Position numbers and translations under genes: made by a program
Shown here: piece after piece, positions 63,724 to 64,000 of the stretch
How the letters are laid out: each line of letters opens with the position of its first letter
How positions within the stretch are numbered: position 1 is the stretch's first letter
Notes under the pieces: model-generated
Told to the model about the DNA's origin: nothing
The model's input: the letters and a program-made list of their open reading frames with translations, nothing else
The model's database searches: none
Assembly (NCBI GenBank): GCA_027623325.1
Contig: JAQBXY010000007.1
Span: 62,001-126,000 of the forward strand
Source of the DNA: Gemmatimonadota bacterium
GTDB lineage: Bacteria > Gemmatimonadota > Gemmatimonadetes > Longimicrobiales > Gaopeijiaceae
Direction of reading: 5' to 3'
Length of the DNA stretch: 64,000 nt

Positions 63724-64000
63724 CTAGGCTCCCGTGATTCCGCGGAAGCCCACTACGACTTCCCGGAGTTCTTCGGCTGACATCTCGCTTTCGCCGTCCG
63801 TCCCTACCTGCAGACTAAGCTCCCGACCGGCGATCACAACGTTCTCGTGGTCACGCAACACGGCTTCGATCTCCGGGAGCGCCTCGATCAGGTCGAACCA
63901 GGCGGCGCTGAACGCCTGCACTTCAATGACATGTTTCTTCGGGTCGACCGCGAGATCCGTCCAACGTCCATCGCGCATCTCGAAGACGCGTCCCGCTGCA
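63724..64000 (-). CDS. Unidentified protein, C-terminal part (5' end beyond window)
   Basis: The last 91 or so residues of a protein whose start lies outside the window; the frame stays open to the edge (AAGRVFEMRDGRW). An in-frame ATG at 63978 exists but the upstream residues look like ordinary coding sequence. The GRVFEMRDGRWTDL and AFSAAWFDLIEALPE segments resemble a C-terminal domain found after vWA or VIT domains, from memory, so this is tentative. It ends 7 nt before the sigma factor and probably belongs to the same operon. Confidence 0.6.
   Translation of the reverse strand, partial: AAGRVFEMRDGRWTDLAVDPKKHVIEVQAFSAAWFDLIEALPEIEAVLRDHENVVIAGRELSLQVGTDGESEMSAEELREVVVGFRGITGA

Overview
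The window is a dense, GC-rich bacterial chromosome segment of about 50 genes with no rRNA, tRNA, phage, insertion sequence or CRISPR array that I can recognise. The gene content resembles uncultivated Gemmatimonadota: an orphan MacB/FtsX permease preceded by a PadR repressor, a Ser/Thr kinase fused to a TolB/FlgO-like domain and TPRs, S46, M28, M16 and M20 peptidases, several secreted amide hydrolases, an Sdh1-like succinate dehydrogenase, and three ECF sigma factor operons. The phylum is an inference from content, not a measured placement. Most genes lie on the minus strand and many are joined by 1-4 nt start/stop overlaps, so they form long translationally coupled operons.

Layout. 1-5.9 kb: two amidase-signature enzymes, an M20 amidohydrolase and an HD-domain protein whose metal ligands are spaced like those of diiron oxygenases. 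6-10.6 kb: a second M20 paralogue leading into a methyltransferase / FAD oxidoreductase / type III polyketide synthase operon. 10.8-17 kb: a PQQ dehydrogenase, a truncated cyclase remnant, an M19 dipeptidase-like protein lacking part of its metal site, and the threonine-to-glycine pair kbl/tdh. 17-21.2 kb: a plus-strand operon with a lipoprotein, an ECF sigma factor, an anti-sigma protein joined to a glycogen-binding-type (CBM48/AMPK) domain but split by an in-frame TAG, a secreted barrel-like protein with a second such domain, and a secreted helical protein. This is my best candidate for an undescribed system. 21.2-23.2 kb: thiC with a TPP riboswitch. 23.3-31.3 kb: the kinase, small secreted and membrane proteins, an acetamidase-family enzyme and the Sdh operon. 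31.4-41 kb: permease/PadR, an EF-G-like GTPase, a membrane protein, an S46 peptidase and a rhomboid. 41-46.5 kb: ddl, a cystathionine beta-synthase-like enzyme, a TonB-like lipoprotein and mutS. 46.5-55.8 kb: a SnoaL-like protein, a SPOR protein, holA (apparently with a CTG start), a zinc-type anti-sigma and its sigma factor, an M16 pair, a TPR protein and gpmI. 55.9-64 kb: an aminotransferase abutting a truncated GCS2-type ligase, an iodotyrosine-deiodinase-like flavoprotein, a STAS-like protein, and a sigma / anti-sigma / M28 peptidase / leucine dehydrogenase operon.

Taken together, the genes suggest a heterotroph that exports many peptide and amide hydrolases and catabolises amino acids (Thr to Gly, Leu-type deamination), with envelope and nutrient signals read through three ECF sigma systems, each with a different kind of anti-sigma partner. 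No gene-free stretch exceeds 300 bases. The longest are 23007-23306 (riboswitch and leader), 50452-50701 (upstream of a sigma factor, nothing else seen), 49581-49797 (holds a strong hairpin) and the divergent region 10640-10840.
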